In this document: positions 33,901 through 42,042 of the stretch, piece after piece
Layout: every line of letters starts with the position of its first letter
How positions within the stretch are numbered: the stretch's first letter is position 1
Position numbers and translations under genes: made by a program
Notes under the pieces: model-generated
What the model saw: only the letters and a program-made list of their open reading frames with translations
What the model was told of the DNA's origin: nothing
Databases searched by the model: none
Assembly (NCBI RefSeq): GCF_000718325.1
Contig: NZ_JOFV01000003.1
Location: 186,001-250,000, forward strand
Direction: 5' to 3'
Length of the DNA: 64,000 nt
Origin: Oerskovia turbata
Lineage (GTDB): Bacteria; Actinomycetota; Actinomycetes; Actinomycetales; Cellulomonadaceae

Positions 33901-35269
33901 AGTACGACTGACCGAGCCAGTTCCAGCCCTTGGCGGACGGGTCGACGAGCTCGTCGGAGAACGCGTTCGCCTCGGCGTAGGCCTCGGTCGCGTTGATGTG
34001 GACGCCGAAGTCCGCGTTCCAGTCGCCGCCCTGCTCGAGCAGCGTGTTCATGTCCTCGAGGCCGCCCGCGCGCTCGTTGTAGTTGCCGCCGTAGTCGGGG
34101 TGCGCGGAGTCGTGCCCCTCGGACCCGTAGCCCTTGAGCAGCGCCATCTGGCCCAGGCCGTCGGTCGCGAGCGAGATGCGCTTGACGTCGTCGAGCGTGC
34201 GCAGGAACGGGTGCGTGGCCTGCGAGGCGAAGTTGAACGGGATGTGGGTCACGACGCGGTCGGCGACCTGGTCGGCGCCGAGCGCCTTGGGTGCGGTCGC
34301 ACGGAACGCGATCGCGCCGTCCTGCCAGTCGACCGTGTCGTCACCGTTGGCGTCGGCCGTCACGACGACGGTCGCGTACGGCAGCTCCTCGGTGACGGGC
34401 GAGCCCTGGGCCCGGTAGGTCCACGCGCCGCTCCAGACGCCCACGCGCACGCCGCCGTCGGCCGCGCGCGCCTGGCGCTGCAGGCGGTTGCCGTCCGCGG
34501 CGGCCTTGCCGCCCGCCTCGTCGTAGACGCTGTTGGTCACGATCGTGGCCGACAGCGCGCTCGTGCTCACGATCGCGTACGCGGACCCGACCGGGTTCGC
34601 GTTGACGGGCGTCTGCCCCGTGACGGTGGTGAACGTGTCGCCGACCTTGCCGCGGTCCGGGCTGATGACGGCCGAGGCGACGACGGCCGACGGGTCGGCC
34701 GACGAGACGGAGAGCAGGTCGTGGCCCGGGACCTCGATGGTCCCGACGCGGAAGTCCTCGGTGTCGGTCACGCCCGTGACGCGGAACGTCACGGCGTTGC
34801 CGTCGACCTCGAGGCGCGTGTCGAGGCTGACGCCCGCGAGGTCGGGAAACGTCAGGTGGTAGTCGCGGCTCGTCTCACCGGGCTCGCCGGCCTCGACCGC
34901 GACCGTGCGGTCGGTGCCGTTGAGGCGCACCGTCGCGACGGTCGCGGTGCTGCCCGCGAGCGAGGCGCCCGTCGCGCGGTCGGTGTAGCTCAGGACCCGC
35001 GGGAAGTCGGCGGCGACCTGGACGTCGAGCTGGGGAGAGCGCAGCGTCGCCGCGCCCTCGACGCTCGCCGCCGCGACCTGCTCGGCCGTCAGGCCGAGGG
35101 CCGAGAGCTGGGTCGTGCTGCTCGCCGGGGCGTGGCTCGCCGCGGCCGCGGCAGGCAGTGCCGCGAACGGCACCACGACCGCGGTGGCGAGCGCCACGAG
35201 CCGGCGGGCGCGGCGCGAGCCGCCGCCCGGGAGGGAACCGGCCCGGGGGCCAGGGGAATGTCGAACCAT
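30929..35269 (-). CDS. GH101 endo-alpha-N-acetylgalactosaminidase, secreted
   Basis: A 1446-residue secreted enzyme. ATG 35269 is chosen because AAGGAGA lies 6 nt upstream; a Tat/Sec-like signal follows (SRRARRLVALATAVVVPFAA). After a beta-sandwich domain comes the GH101 barrel, with the nucleophile in LLYVDVYYNFGW (Asp near 489) and the acid/base in IATEWSDKFE (Glu near 515). Then come galactose-binding-like and jelly-roll modules (about 770-1100), a NEW3-type Ig domain, and a C-terminal NPCBM domain (GVVHEKGLGTHAKSTVRVFL). It releases Gal-beta-1,3-GalNAc from O-glycans. It is last in the transporter operon. Confidence 0.92.
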   Translation of the reverse strand: MVRHSPGPRAGSLPGGGSRRARRLVALATAVVVPFAALPAAAAASHAPASSTTQLSALGLTAEQVAAASVEGAATLRSPQLDVQVAADFPRVLSYTDRATGASLAGSTATVATVRLNGTDRTVAVEAGEPGETSRDYHLTFPDLAGVSLDTRLEVDGNAVTFRVTGVTDTEDFRVGTIEVPGHDLLSVSSADPSAVVASAVISPDRGKVGDTFTTVTGQTPVNANPVGSAYAIVSTSALSATIVTNSVYDEAGGKAAADGNRLQRQARAADGGVRVGVWSGAWTYRAQGSPVTEELPYATVVVTADANGDDTVDWQDGAIAFRATAPKALGADQVADRVVTHIPFNFASQATHPFLRTLDDVKRISLATDGLGQMALLKGYGSEGHDSAHPDYGGNYNERAGGLEDMNTLLEQGGDWNADFGVHINATEAYAEANAFSDELVDPSAKGWNWLGQSYYIDQRRDVNSGDLAARIGQLADETRGNLDLLYVDVYYNFGWQARALADAARANDLQIATEWSDKFEASSLWSHWSADENYGGASNKGLNSQIVRFIDNAEKDTWNPHPLLGNARLVEFEGWTGQTDWNAFYQNIWTTNVPTKFLQHEEIVRWGTDRIDFTGDVSARGQTAADRQILVGDAVVATGGTYLLPWNASDAPGLEGEATEGGKLYHYNPAGGSTTWTLTDEFSGATSLTMYKLTTTGREKVADVPVTGGEVTVEATAGQPYVLYPQGVTTPSADDVAWGTASGIVDPGFNAATLDAYETVGTTGIETLSNGQRVATLGAGASSLSQQLGELSTGTYAVSAWVEVQPGKSRTTTLSVSGEGVAQTASTVVERSTAKNLVAADEKNNRYYQRVQVLVDVAGPARPTLTVSAAAGDAVVRVDDLRVVSATRSEAPAVEGETGTVVAFDDFENVTQGWGPFVKGDAGGVTDPRTHIAKRNAPYTQAGWNGKLVDDALSGDWSLKAHEENKGLVYRTVPSTVKLEAGRQYRVSFDYQSGNGGEYQWVTGYDSVASGAPASVETHATPLGQQRTTTTFSEDVVASGCGDTWVGLRKLTAGGNQSDLILDDFRVVDLGPAEATPACASLTVSPGPVAFEPDVASTVTTRLTIHEPVAVADVAVTLDVPEGWEVEATDASSAATLPAGGVLTTTWQVTPHGKITADAYTLTSGGSYTTTAAPVGKRSVEAGQSVWVVVPPNGGENWVSDLPFVSTTNGWGPVERDLSNGEQGEKDGKPLTLRGVVHEKGLGTHAKSTVRVFLAGQCEAFTATVGVDDVQATKGSVQFTVLGDGTQLAQTEVLRGGGKTVDLNVPVTGVRYLDLVVGDGGDGNGNDHADWGSAKVSCADPVEPEPEPELEVTTTATSQCTGARAQVTARAVNEEDFPVDVLVTTPYGTKTFTNVQPGKSASQKFNSRSEAIEAGTVTFTATATVDGEEVTTTTERSFEATSCR

Positions 35270-35320
35270 GTGCTGTCTCCTTCGATAGCAGTTCATCGGC
35301 CGTCCCCCGACCGACGGGCG

Positions 35321-37219
35321 TCACAGCTCTTCGACGTACTCCTCGGGCTCGCCGAGGACGGCCTCGTCCGTCAGTTCGAGGTCGGAGCCGACCTCGTGCA
35401 GCTCGAGGACCGTGACGGTGTTGCTCCCCGCGCGCAGCAGCGGCGCGGGGACGTAGAGGGTGTGCTGCGGGCCGCGTTCCCAGTAGCGGCCGAGCAGCAC
35501 GTCGTTGACCCAGACGAACCCCTTGGTCCAGCCAGGCAGCGTCAGGAACGTGTCGGCGGGCTCGTCGACGTCGAGCGTCGTCCGGGCGATCACGCCCTGC
35601 GGCCCGACGGCGTCACGGGGCACGCTCGGGGCGTCCGTGGCGTCCGGCTCACCCGCCGCCCACAGCCCGTCCACGGGCAGCAGGTCGAGCGGCAGGGACC
35701 GAGAGGTCCAGCCGTGCACGATGCGCCGCTCGACCAGGACGTCGCCGAGGATGCCCTTGTGCTCGCCGAGCCGGGGCCCGTAGTTGATGCGGCCGAGGTT
35801 CTCGACGAGGATCTCGAGCCGCACGGGCACCCCGCGACCGACGACCGTGAGCCCCAGGTGGGAGGTCTCGCGCTCCAGGACGCCGACCTCGTGGCCGTCG
35901 ACGTAGACCGTCGCACGGTCGTGCAGCCCGAGGATCGAGAGCGTGCTGCTGCCGGGCGGGAGCGTCGGCGTGGCCGTGTGGAGCACGAGCCCGGCGTTCT
36001 GTCCGAGCTGCTCGAACGTGAGCGGCGACGAAGCGACCGTCGCGACTCCCGACGCCCGCAGGGCGGGCAGGAGCGGGCGGGTGCTCACCGGAGGCAGGGC
36101 CTGCGCCGGGAGCCGGGCGGGGTCCTGGATCCACCGGTCGTCCTGGGTGTCCCCGACCTCGCCGCGGTACTCGGTGAGCACCTTGCGCAGCGCGAAGAAC
36201 TTGGGCGTCACGGTGCCGTCCTCGGCCACCGCTGCGTCGGAGTCGTAGCTCGTGACGGTCGGCTGGAGCCGTGTCCCGTCGTGGTTGGCCCCTGCGGTCA
36301 GCCCGAAGTTCGTGCCGCCGTGCGCCATGTAGAGGCTCACCGACCCGCCGAGGTCGAGGAGCTCGCGCACGTCGGACGCCGCGCTGTCGGCGCCGCGCAC
36401 GTGGTGCGGGTCGCCCCAGTGGTCGAACCAGCCGTTCCAGAACTCGGCGCACACGAAGGGCTGCTCGCCGCGGCGGCCCGTGAGCTTGTCGAGCGCCTGG
36501 CCCGGGCGGCTGCCGAACGTGGCCGCGGCCAGCACGCCGGGGAGCGTGCCGCCGTCGAGCATGAGGTCGGTGGGTCCGTCTGCCGTGAAGAGGAGCTCGT
36601 CGATGCCCCGGGCAGCGAGCGCGTCGTGGACCCATGCCATGTAGGCGTGGTCGTCGCCGTAGCTGCCGTACTCGTTCTCGACCTGGACGGCCACGACGGG
36701 TCCGCCCCGGCGCGCCTGGAGCGCCGCGAGGCGCGGGACCAGCTCGTCGAACCACGCCGCGACCGCGGCGAGGTACGTGTCGTCGCTGCACCGCAGCCGC
36801 ACACCGGGCAGCGCCGTGAGCCATGCGGGCAGGCCGCCGTTGTCCCACTCGGCGCAGATGTACGGGCCGGGGCGCACCACGACGTCGAGCCCCAGGTCGC
36901 CCGCGAGGCGCACGAACCGCTCGACGTCGCGCCACCCGGTGAAGTCGAACGTGCCGCGCTCGGCCTCGTGCCAGTTCCACGGGACGTAGGTGTCGACCGT
37001 GTTGAGGCCCATGGCGCGCAGGCGCAGGAGGCGGTCCTCCCACTGGTCGGGGTGCACGCGGAAGTAGTGGATCGAGCCGGAGAGCATGCGGTGCGGCGCA
37101 CCGTCCCGCAGGAGGGTCGCGCCGTCCGCGCGCAGCGTGGGCGTGGTCGCGCCGTCGGCGCGCAGGGTCGGTCCGCCGACCGGGGACGCTGTCTGGTCGG
37201 CTGGGTGCTGCTGGTTCAC
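35321..37219 (-). CDS. GH35 beta-galactosidase, cytoplasmic
   Basis: A 632-residue enzyme without signal peptide. GTG 37219 overlaps the permease stop (GTGA). The acid/base is in QVENEYGSYGDD and the nucleophile in FVCAEFWNGWFDHWG; MLSGSIHYFRV and GGTNFGLTAGA are also diagnostic of GH35. The N-terminal 30 residues hold a direct repeat TLRADGAT. It would split a galactosyl disaccharide brought in by the neighbouring ABC transporter, such as the Gal-GalNAc released by the GH101 enzyme. That substrate is inferred from context. Confidence 0.93.
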   Translation of the reverse strand: MNQQHPADQTASPVGGPTLRADGATTPTLRADGATLLRDGAPHRMLSGSIHYFRVHPDQWEDRLLRLRAMGLNTVDTYVPWNWHEAERGTFDFTGWRDVERFVRLAGDLGLDVVVRPGPYICAEWDNGGLPAWLTALPGVRLRCSDDTYLAAVAAWFDELVPRLAALQARRGGPVVAVQVENEYGSYGDDHAYMAWVHDALAARGIDELLFTADGPTDLMLDGGTLPGVLAAATFGSRPGQALDKLTGRRGEQPFVCAEFWNGWFDHWGDPHHVRGADSAASDVRELLDLGGSVSLYMAHGGTNFGLTAGANHDGTRLQPTVTSYDSDAAVAEDGTVTPKFFALRKVLTEYRGEVGDTQDDRWIQDPARLPAQALPPVSTRPLLPALRASGVATVASSPLTFEQLGQNAGLVLHTATPTLPPGSSTLSILGLHDRATVYVDGHEVGVLERETSHLGLTVVGRGVPVRLEILVENLGRINYGPRLGEHKGILGDVLVERRIVHGWTSRSLPLDLLPVDGLWAAGEPDATDAPSVPRDAVGPQGVIARTTLDVDEPADTFLTLPGWTKGFVWVNDVLLGRYWERGPQHTLYVPAPLLRAGSNTVTVLELHEVGSDLELTDEAVLGEPEEYVEEL

Positions 37220-38169
37220 TTGATGGCCCCCGCTGCGAGTCCGGAGCGCCAGAAGCGCTGGAGGGAGAGGAACGCGACGATGAGCGGGACGACCGCCACG
37301 AACGCGCCGATGATGACCATGTGCCGCTCGATCTGGCCGGCCTGGACCAGGGCGTTCCAGCTCACCAGCCCGACCGTGACGGGCCGCAGGTTCTCGGAGA
37401 TGAGGACCTGCGAGGGGAGCAGGAAGTTGTTCCAGATCTCGACGAACTGGAAGAGGAAGATCGTGACGAGCGCGGGGGCCATCATCTTGAGGCTGACCCC
37501 GAAGAAGATGCGGCCCTCGTTCGCGCCGTCGAGGCGCGCGGCCTCGATGACCTCGTCGGGCACCGAGCTCGCGGCGAAGATGCGCCCCAGGTAGACGCCG
37601 AACGGGCTCACGATGCTGGGCAGGAGCACCGCGAGGTAGGTGTTGACGATGCCCGTCGCGGAGAACATGAGGAACAGCGGCAGCGTGAACAGGACCTTGG
37701 GGATGAGGACCGCGCCGAGGACCACGCCGAACAGCACGCCCTTGCCGCGGAACTCGTACTTCGCCAGGGCGTAGCCGGTCGAGACCGCGATGAGCGTCCC
37801 GAGGCCTGCGCCGACGATCGAGTAGAGCGCCGAGTTCGCCATCCAGACGGCGAAGATGCCGTCCTTGTAGGCGAACAGGTCGCCGATGTTGCCGAACAGG
37901 TCGAAGTTGGAGAACCACAGGGGGCTGCCGGCGAACGTGTACCCGGCGTCCTTGGTGGCCGCGACGAACAGCCACCACAGGGGGAACAGGAAGTACACGG
38001 CGGTGAGCGCGAGGACCGCGGTGACCGCGATGCGGCTCGTGGCCGTGGTCTCGATCGAGTCGCCGCGCAGACCCGTGCTGCCCTGGCTCCCCTTCGCGTC
38101 GGTGCGCTTGCGGCGCAGGCGGTTGCCCGCGGTCTTCTCGGCCCGGGCGGGTGCGGTGCTCGTGGTCAC
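37216..38169 (-). CDS. Sugar ABC transporter permease (MalG-like)
   Basis: A 317-residue permease. GTG 38169 overlaps the stop of the first permease. It has six helices and the EAA loop EAARLDGANEGRIFFGVSLK, which docks an ATPase. No ATPase is encoded in the operon, so a shared MsiK-like protein is probably used, as in other actinobacteria. It ends FWRSGLAAGAIK as typical MalG proteins do. Confidence 0.93.
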   Translation of the reverse strand: MTTSTAPARAEKTAGNRLRRKRTDAKGSQGSTGLRGDSIETTATSRIAVTAVLALTAVYFLFPLWWLFVAATKDAGYTFAGSPLWFSNFDLFGNIGDLFAYKDGIFAVWMANSALYSIVGAGLGTLIAVSTGYALAKYEFRGKGVLFGVVLGAVLIPKVLFTLPLFLMFSATGIVNTYLAVLLPSIVSPFGVYLGRIFAASSVPDEVIEAARLDGANEGRIFFGVSLKMMAPALVTIFLFQFVEIWNNFLLPSQVLISENLRPVTVGLVSWNALVQAGQIERHMVIIGAFVAVVPLIVAFLSLQRFWRSGLAAGAIK

Positions 38170-39119
38170 GAGGACCTCCTGGACGTCAGACGGAAGAAGA
38201 GGACGGACAGCACGGCCACACCGACCGCGAGCAGCACCGACTGGGCTGCGGCGTACGGGTAGTTGGCCGACTGGAGCGAGGCCTGCGCGGCCATGATCGG
38301 CGTGTAGCTCGCGTCGATCGCCCCGGTGCTCTGCTTGAGCACGAACGGCTCGTTGTAGAGCTGCGCGGAGCCGATGATCGAGAAGATCGTGGTGAGGAGG
38401 ATCGCGGGCCGCACGAGCGGGATCTTGATGCTCCACGCGGTGCGCCACGGTGAGGCGCCGTCGAGCTTGGCGGCCTCGAGCACCTCGCCCGGGACCCCTT
38501 GGAGCGCGGCGTAGATGATGATCATGTTGTAGCCGGTCCAGCCCCACGTCACGACGTTCGCGACGGCCCACAGGGCGAAGTCCTGGCTCAGGAAGTTGAC
38601 GTCGATCCCGACCAGCCCGAGGAGCTGGTTGAACGGGTTGTTCGTGGGCGAGTAGAGGAACGACCACATGAGCGCCGAGACCACGGTCGGCACGGCGTAG
38701 GGCGCGAAGCTCGAGAGGCGGAAGAAGCCCTTGGCCCGCGCCGAGGCCGAGTCGATGAGGAGCGCGATCCCGAGCGCGAGGCCCAGCATGACGGGCACCT
38801 GCACGACGCCGAACAGGAGCACGCGGCCGATCGAGGTGATGAACGTCGAGTCGCCCAGCGCGTACGCGTAGTTGAACAGGGGGTCGAAGATCTCCTGCGT
38901 GCCGCCCAGCCCGAGCGCGTCGCGCTGGATGCGGAACATGCTCTTGTAGATCGCGAACAGGATGGGCGCGACGTACATCCCGACGAACAGCACCACGAAC
39001 GGGCCGACGAACCAGATCGCGTACCGGCTGGTCCGGCTGCGAGGTCGCTGGGGCGGCGTGGTCGCCGCGCGCTTCGTCTCGACCGGCGGCGGTGCCGCCG
39101 ACGTCAGGCTCGTGGTCAT
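38166..39119 (-). CDS. Sugar ABC transporter permease (MalF-like)
   Basis: A 317-residue permease from ATG 39119 (MTTSLTSAAP; GAGGAA upstream). It has six helices and the docking loop EAAKLDGASPWRTAWSIKIPL. Together with the MalG-like partner it makes the membrane channel for the sugar delivered by the lipoprotein encoded upstream. Confidence 0.92.
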   Translation of the reverse strand: MTTSLTSAAPPPVETKRAATTPPQRPRSRTSRYAIWFVGPFVVLFVGMYVAPILFAIYKSMFRIQRDALGLGGTQEIFDPLFNYAYALGDSTFITSIGRVLLFGVVQVPVMLGLALGIALLIDSASARAKGFFRLSSFAPYAVPTVVSALMWSFLYSPTNNPFNQLLGLVGIDVNFLSQDFALWAVANVVTWGWTGYNMIIIYAALQGVPGEVLEAAKLDGASPWRTAWSIKIPLVRPAILLTTIFSIIGSAQLYNEPFVLKQSTGAIDASYTPIMAAQASLQSANYPYAAAQSVLLAVGVAVLSVLFFRLTSRRSS

Positions 39120-39150
39120 GGTGGGTTCCTCAGGGGGATGCGTCGTGGTG

Positions 39151-39208
39151 CCCGACGACGTCACGCGCCCAGGTGCACCGGTGCTCGCAGGTGCGTGGCG
39201 TCGTCGGG
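39151..39208 (-). terminator. Hairpin between substrate-binding protein and permease genes
   Basis: 19-bp arms (39151-39169, 39190-39208) with two mismatches, in the 138-bp gap after the binding-protein gene. Partial terminators at this place let binding proteins be made in excess over permeases in other sugar operons; that role here is inferred. Confidence 0.65.
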
Positions 39209-39257
39209 CCTTGTGCTGCTCGTGCGCGGTGGGACCCGCGCGGGTGGTGCTGTCAGG

Positions 39258-40565
39258 TCACTCGTTGACGGCGATGCCCTGCTGCTTGAGCTCGGAGACC
39301 GTGGCCTCGCGGGCGCCCGTGAGCGCGGTCGCGACGGTCGCGCCGCTCTCCTTGGCGTAGGCCTGCTTCATGCCCGTGGCGAGCGTGCCCACGAGGGTCG
39401 AGACGCCGGGGCCCCAGGCCCAGTCCTCGTTGACCTGGCCGGACGCGGTCTTGAACACGTCGCCGATGACCTGGCCGCCGAAGTACTCGTCGCCCGTGGC
39501 GAGGAGCTCGGACTCGAGGCCCGCGACCGAGGCCGGGTACACGCCGCCGCCCTTGACGAGCTCGTCGACCGACGCGGGGTCGGTGCTGATCCAGTTGGCG
39601 ACGGTCCAGGCCGCCTCCGGGTCGTCGCAGCCCTTGAGGACCGCGGAGAGGCTGCCGCCGACGTTGCCGGTCTTGGCGTCGCCCGCCTCCCACTGCGGGA
39701 GCTCGGCCACGGCCCAGTCGCCGGACGAGGCCGCGGCGGAGTCCTTGAGGATGCCCGCGAACCAGGCGGCGCCCACGATCGTGGCGATCGAACCGTCGCC
39801 GAGGCCTGCGGCCCAGTCGTCGCTCCAGATGCCCGCGCCGACCACGTCGGCGTCGATGAGGCCCTGCCAGTAGCTCGCGACCTCGAGGTTGGCCGGGGAG
39901 TCGGGCGTGATGGACCAGGCGCCGTCCTTGATCTCGTACCAGGGGGCGCCGGCCTGCCAGGCGAAGCCCGAGTAGTCGTAGTCCTCGTACGTGCCGGTCA
40001 GCTTGATGCCGGCGGCCTTGAGCGTCTCGCCCGCGGCCTGGTACTCGGCCCACGTGGTGGGGACGGCGATGCCGTTCGCCTCGAACACGGTCTTGTTGTA
40101 GAAGAGCACCATGGGGCCCTGGTCCTGCGGGGCGCCGTAGGTCTTGCCGCCCACGTTGACGCCTGCCCAGCCCGCGGGGGCGTAGAGGTCCTTGTCCTTG
40201 TCGGCGAACTCGGTGACGTCCACGACGTTGCCCTCGGCGACGAAGCTGGGGAGCGTCTCGAAGCCGACCTGGGCGATGCACGGGGCGTTGCCCGCGGTGA
40301 TCGAGTTGCGGATCTTGTCGTAGCCGCCCTTGTTGCCGGGCTCGATCTGCGTGTACTTGATCTTGATGTCGTCGTGCGTGTCGTTGAAGATCTTTGCCGA
40401 CTCGTCGTAGCCCGCGGCCCAGGTCCAGACCTCGATCTCCTTGACCTCGCCGTCGCCGCCTGCCGAGCCACCGGACGTCGTGTCCGACGAGCAGGCGGTC
40501 AGGCCGCCCGCAGCGAGGGTGAGGATCGACGCGACCCCGACTGCCTTGACGATCGATGACTTCAT
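39258..40565 (-). CDS. Sugar ABC transporter substrate-binding lipoprotein
   Basis: A 435-residue family-1 binding protein. ATG 40565 follows AGAAGGAGAG. The signal peptide ends in lipobox LTAC (Cys25). The mature part has EIEVWTWAAGYDESAKIFND, APCIAQVGFETLPSFVAEG and GPMVLFYNKTVFEANGI. First gene of the operon, so it sets the specificity, probably for a GalNAc- or galactose-containing oligosaccharide given the GH101 and GH35 genes. Confidence 0.92.
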   Translation of the reverse strand: MKSSIVKAVGVASILTLAAGGLTACSSDTTSGGSAGGDGEVKEIEVWTWAAGYDESAKIFNDTHDDIKIKYTQIEPGNKGGYDKIRNSITAGNAPCIAQVGFETLPSFVAEGNVVDVTEFADKDKDLYAPAGWAGVNVGGKTYGAPQDQGPMVLFYNKTVFEANGIAVPTTWAEYQAAGETLKAAGIKLTGTYEDYDYSGFAWQAGAPWYEIKDGAWSITPDSPANLEVASYWQGLIDADVVGAGIWSDDWAAGLGDGSIATIVGAAWFAGILKDSAAASSGDWAVAELPQWEAGDAKTGNVGGSLSAVLKGCDDPEAAWTVANWISTDPASVDELVKGGGVYPASVAGLESELLATGDEYFGGQVIGDVFKTASGQVNEDWAWGPGVSTLVGTLATGMKQAYAKESGATVATALTGAREATVSELKQQGIAVNE

Positions 40566-40644
40566 GACTCTCCTTCTGACCACACTGTGCTGAGGATGGA
40601 GCGGCGACGGCGCCGCGGTCTGCGTGGAGCACACTCTGGCACAC

Positions 40645-40662
40645 GTTGATATGGATCACAAC
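40645..40662. promoter_or_regulatory. Weak candidate operator between sugar operon and LacI gene
   Basis: The AT-richer stretch GTTGATATGGATCACAAC (arms GTTG/CAAC and TGAT/ATCA) lies 80 bp upstream of the binding-protein gene. LacI regulators usually bind such dyads, but the symmetry is imperfect. A second patch, TGTTATGGTC..GGTAACA near 40726-40748, is an alternative. Confidence 0.3.
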
Positions 40663-40878
40663 CCGCTCACCACGGCGCGCCACGAGTTGCGCAAACCCGT
40701 CACTTTCGGCTGCATGTTCTGGCTGTTATGGTCAACACTGGTAACAGAAGGGTGACGACGATGTGAGCCCGACAGGCTCGCGTTGTTGGCGTCCACTACG
40801 CTGCGGGGCACACCCGCGGCCCGCACACCGAGGTGCCCGACGCTCCATGCCGGCCCCTCACCGCCCGAAGGAGAGCAC

Positions 40879-41943
40879 GTGGAACGACCGTCACCGCCCG
40901 CACGGACGGAGCCGGCACAGGGGAAGACCACGGCCGTTCCCGCCCGGGGCCGCGGCCCCGCGATGGCCGACGTCGCCCGCGTCGCCGGCGTCTCCGCCCA
41001 GACCGTCTCCCGCGTCCTGTCGGGGCACCCCAACGTCAACGAGACCACCCGCAGCCGGGTGCGCGCCGCCGTCGAGCAGACCGGGTACCGCCGCAACAGC
41101 CTCGCGCGCGCGCTCGTGACGGGACGCAGCAAGACCATCGGCGTCATCACGCACGAGACCGACTTCTACTCGGGCAGCGCCATGATGCTCGGCATGCAGC
41201 GCGCGGCCCGTGACGGCGGCTACTTCGTGAGCACCGCGAGCACTGCCTCGCTCTCCCCCGCCTCGATCGCGCAGGCCGTCGACCGCCTCCTCGACCAGGG
41301 CGTCGACGGGCTCGTCATCGCCGTCCCCGTGCGCGACGACGAGTCGCTCGGCGACCTCATCCACGGCACCCCGACCGTCGTCGTGGACGGCATGCAGTCC
41401 TCGGCGACCGAGGTCGTCGCGGTCGACCAGGTCGCCGCGGGACGCGTCGCGACCGAGCACCTCCTGGCGCTGGGCCACGAGACCGTGTGGCACCTCGCCG
41501 GCCCCGCCTCGTGGAACGACGCCAACGGCCGCACGGCCGGGTGGCAGGCCGCGCTGCACGACGCCGGACGCACCGAGCCCCCCGTGCTGTACGGCGACTG
41601 GAGCCCCGAGTCCGGCTACCGCAACGGCCTGGTCCTGGGCCGCCTGCCCGAGGTCACCGCGGTGTTCGTCGCGAGCGACGAGATGGCGTTCGGGCTGATC
41701 CGGGGACTCACCGAGAGGGGGCGACGCGTCCCCGAGGACGTGTCGGTCGTGGGCATGGACGACATCGCCCTCGCCGAGTACTGCTCACCGCCGCTCACCA
41801 CGGTCCGCCAGCCGTTCCACCTGACCGGCCGCCTCGCGGTCGAGCACGTGATCGCGCTCATCGCGGACCCGACGACCGTGCACGAGCCCGAGGTCGTGCT
41901 GCCCGAGCTCGCGGTGCGCCTCAGCACGGCGCCGCCGCGCTGA
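40879..41943 (+). CDS. LacI-family transcriptional regulator
   Basis: A 354-residue regulator. GTG 40879 is chosen because GAAGGAG lies just upstream. The helix-turn-helix begins MADVARVAGVSAQTVSRVLSG, with the hinge GYRRNSLARALVTGRSKTIG, then a sugar-binding periplasmic-fold domain (DGLVIAVPV, VASDEMAFGLIRGLTERG, VVGMDDIALAEY). Divergent from the transporter operon, which it probably represses until its sugar is present. Confidence 0.9.
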   Translation: MERPSPPARTEPAQGKTTAVPARGRGPAMADVARVAGVSAQTVSRVLSGHPNVNETTRSRVRAAVEQTGYRRNSLARALVTGRSKTIGVITHETDFYSGSAMMLGMQRAARDGGYFVSTASTASLSPASIAQAVDRLLDQGVDGLVIAVPVRDDESLGDLIHGTPTVVVDGMQSSATEVVAVDQVAAGRVATEHLLALGHETVWHLAGPASWNDANGRTAGWQAALHDAGRTEPPVLYGDWSPESGYRNGLVLGRLPEVTAVFVASDEMAFGLIRGLTERGRRVPEDVSVVGMDDIALAEYCSPPLTTVRQPFHLTGRLAVEHVIALIADPTTVHEPEVVLPELAVRLSTAPPR

Positions 41944-42042
41944 GCGTCCACGCGGCGGCAAGCCCCCGGCCGACCGAGCGCACACCTCAGCCTCACCGCG
42001 TGAGGTGGAGGTTGCTACTGGTCGCGGCACGCATGCTCTCCC

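Noticed and set aside
29585..37594. A very long plus-strand open frame (2669 codons) running across the COG0523, GH101 and GH35 genes
   Set aside because: It is antisense or out of phase to genes with clear domains and motifs, and its composition is Arg/Ala/Gly-rich, as expected for high-GC shadow frames.
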